5,613 bases of DNA, taken from the NCBI GenBank assembly GCA_040386355.1, contig JAZKFP010000148.1, forward strand, positions 1 through 5,613, given 5' to 3'. A model generated the notes under the pieces. That model saw only the letters and a list, made by a program, of their open reading frames with translations, made no database searches and was not told where the DNA came from. This document shows positions 5,562 to 5,613 of the stretch, piece by piece. Position 1 is the first letter of the stretch; each line of letters begins with the position of its first letter. Made by a program: the position numbers and the translations under genes. This DNA is from JAZKFP01 sp040386355 (lineage in GTDB: Bacteria > Pseudomonadota > Gammaproteobacteria > Pseudomonadales > UBA6940).

Positions 5562-5613
5562 CCCGTAGCGAATGAAAATTAGGTGTTTATCATGATCTTT
5601 TTTTCCGCTTGCT
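5562..5613 (-). mobile_element. MITE-like element, copy D (partial, cut by window end)
   Basis: CCCGTAGCGAATGAAAATTA followed by GGTGTTTATCATGATC and a T tract is the reverse complement of the right end of copies B and C, so this copy is inverted relative to them. Only 52 bp are visible. The six bases outside it are ACCATA, not TATATA, showing that the flank is target sequence and only its last bases (ATA) are shared by all copies. It begins 149 bp upstream of the PEP-CTERM start. Confidence 0.88.

Overview
The window looks like a piece of an AT-rich proteobacterial chromosome. The clues are an outer-membrane-type envelope protein of the DUF748/AsmA-like kind, exopolysaccharide or O-antigen enzymes, and a PEP-CTERM protein, whose family is typical of EPS-producing environmental Gram-negatives. 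A gammaproteobacterium is my best guess, but no rRNA or marker gene is present to prove it.

Layout. At 24-1250 (+) there is a multi-pass O-antigen ligase/polymerase (Wzy_C type). Positions 1256-1922 hold no gene. They carry two adjacent MITE-like repeats (1265-1486 and 1493-1658), a GC-rich hairpin (1796-1815) and a terminal fragment of a second repeat family (1875-1894). At 1923-3047 (+) is a GT4-type glycosyltransferase, plausibly from the same polysaccharide locus. At 3049-3214, between convergent genes, lies a 166-bp imperfect inverted-repeat element with a strong hairpin at its centre. At 3233-4327 (-) is a DUF748 membrane-anchored protein. At 4530-5412 (-) is a PEP-CTERM surface-protein gene cut in two by a 166-bp MITE copy (4830-4995). 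A further inverted copy begins at 5562 and runs off the window.

The most notable content is a family of short non-coding elements with CCCGTAGCGAAT...-type terminal inverted repeats bordered by TATATA. There are four copies in 5.6 kb. Two copies (B and C) are exactly 166 bp and differ at only 7 positions, so spread was recent. Removing 172 bp (element plus one TATATA) from the PEP-CTERM gene rejoins one open frame of 236 codons, which both proves the insertion and gives a 6-bp target duplication. No transposase is present, so the elements must be moved in trans. A second feature is a pair of near-identical AT-rich palindromes with arms GTATAAAAAAA / TATTTTTTATACA. They lie about 85 and 115 bp upstream of the two minus-strand genes and may be shared operators.

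Functionally, the ligase/polymerase and glycosyltransferase would build or attach a surface polysaccharide. PEP-CTERM proteins are sorted by exosortase in bacteria that make such polymers, so the neighbourhood is coherent, but the PEP-CTERM gene here is probably inactive.
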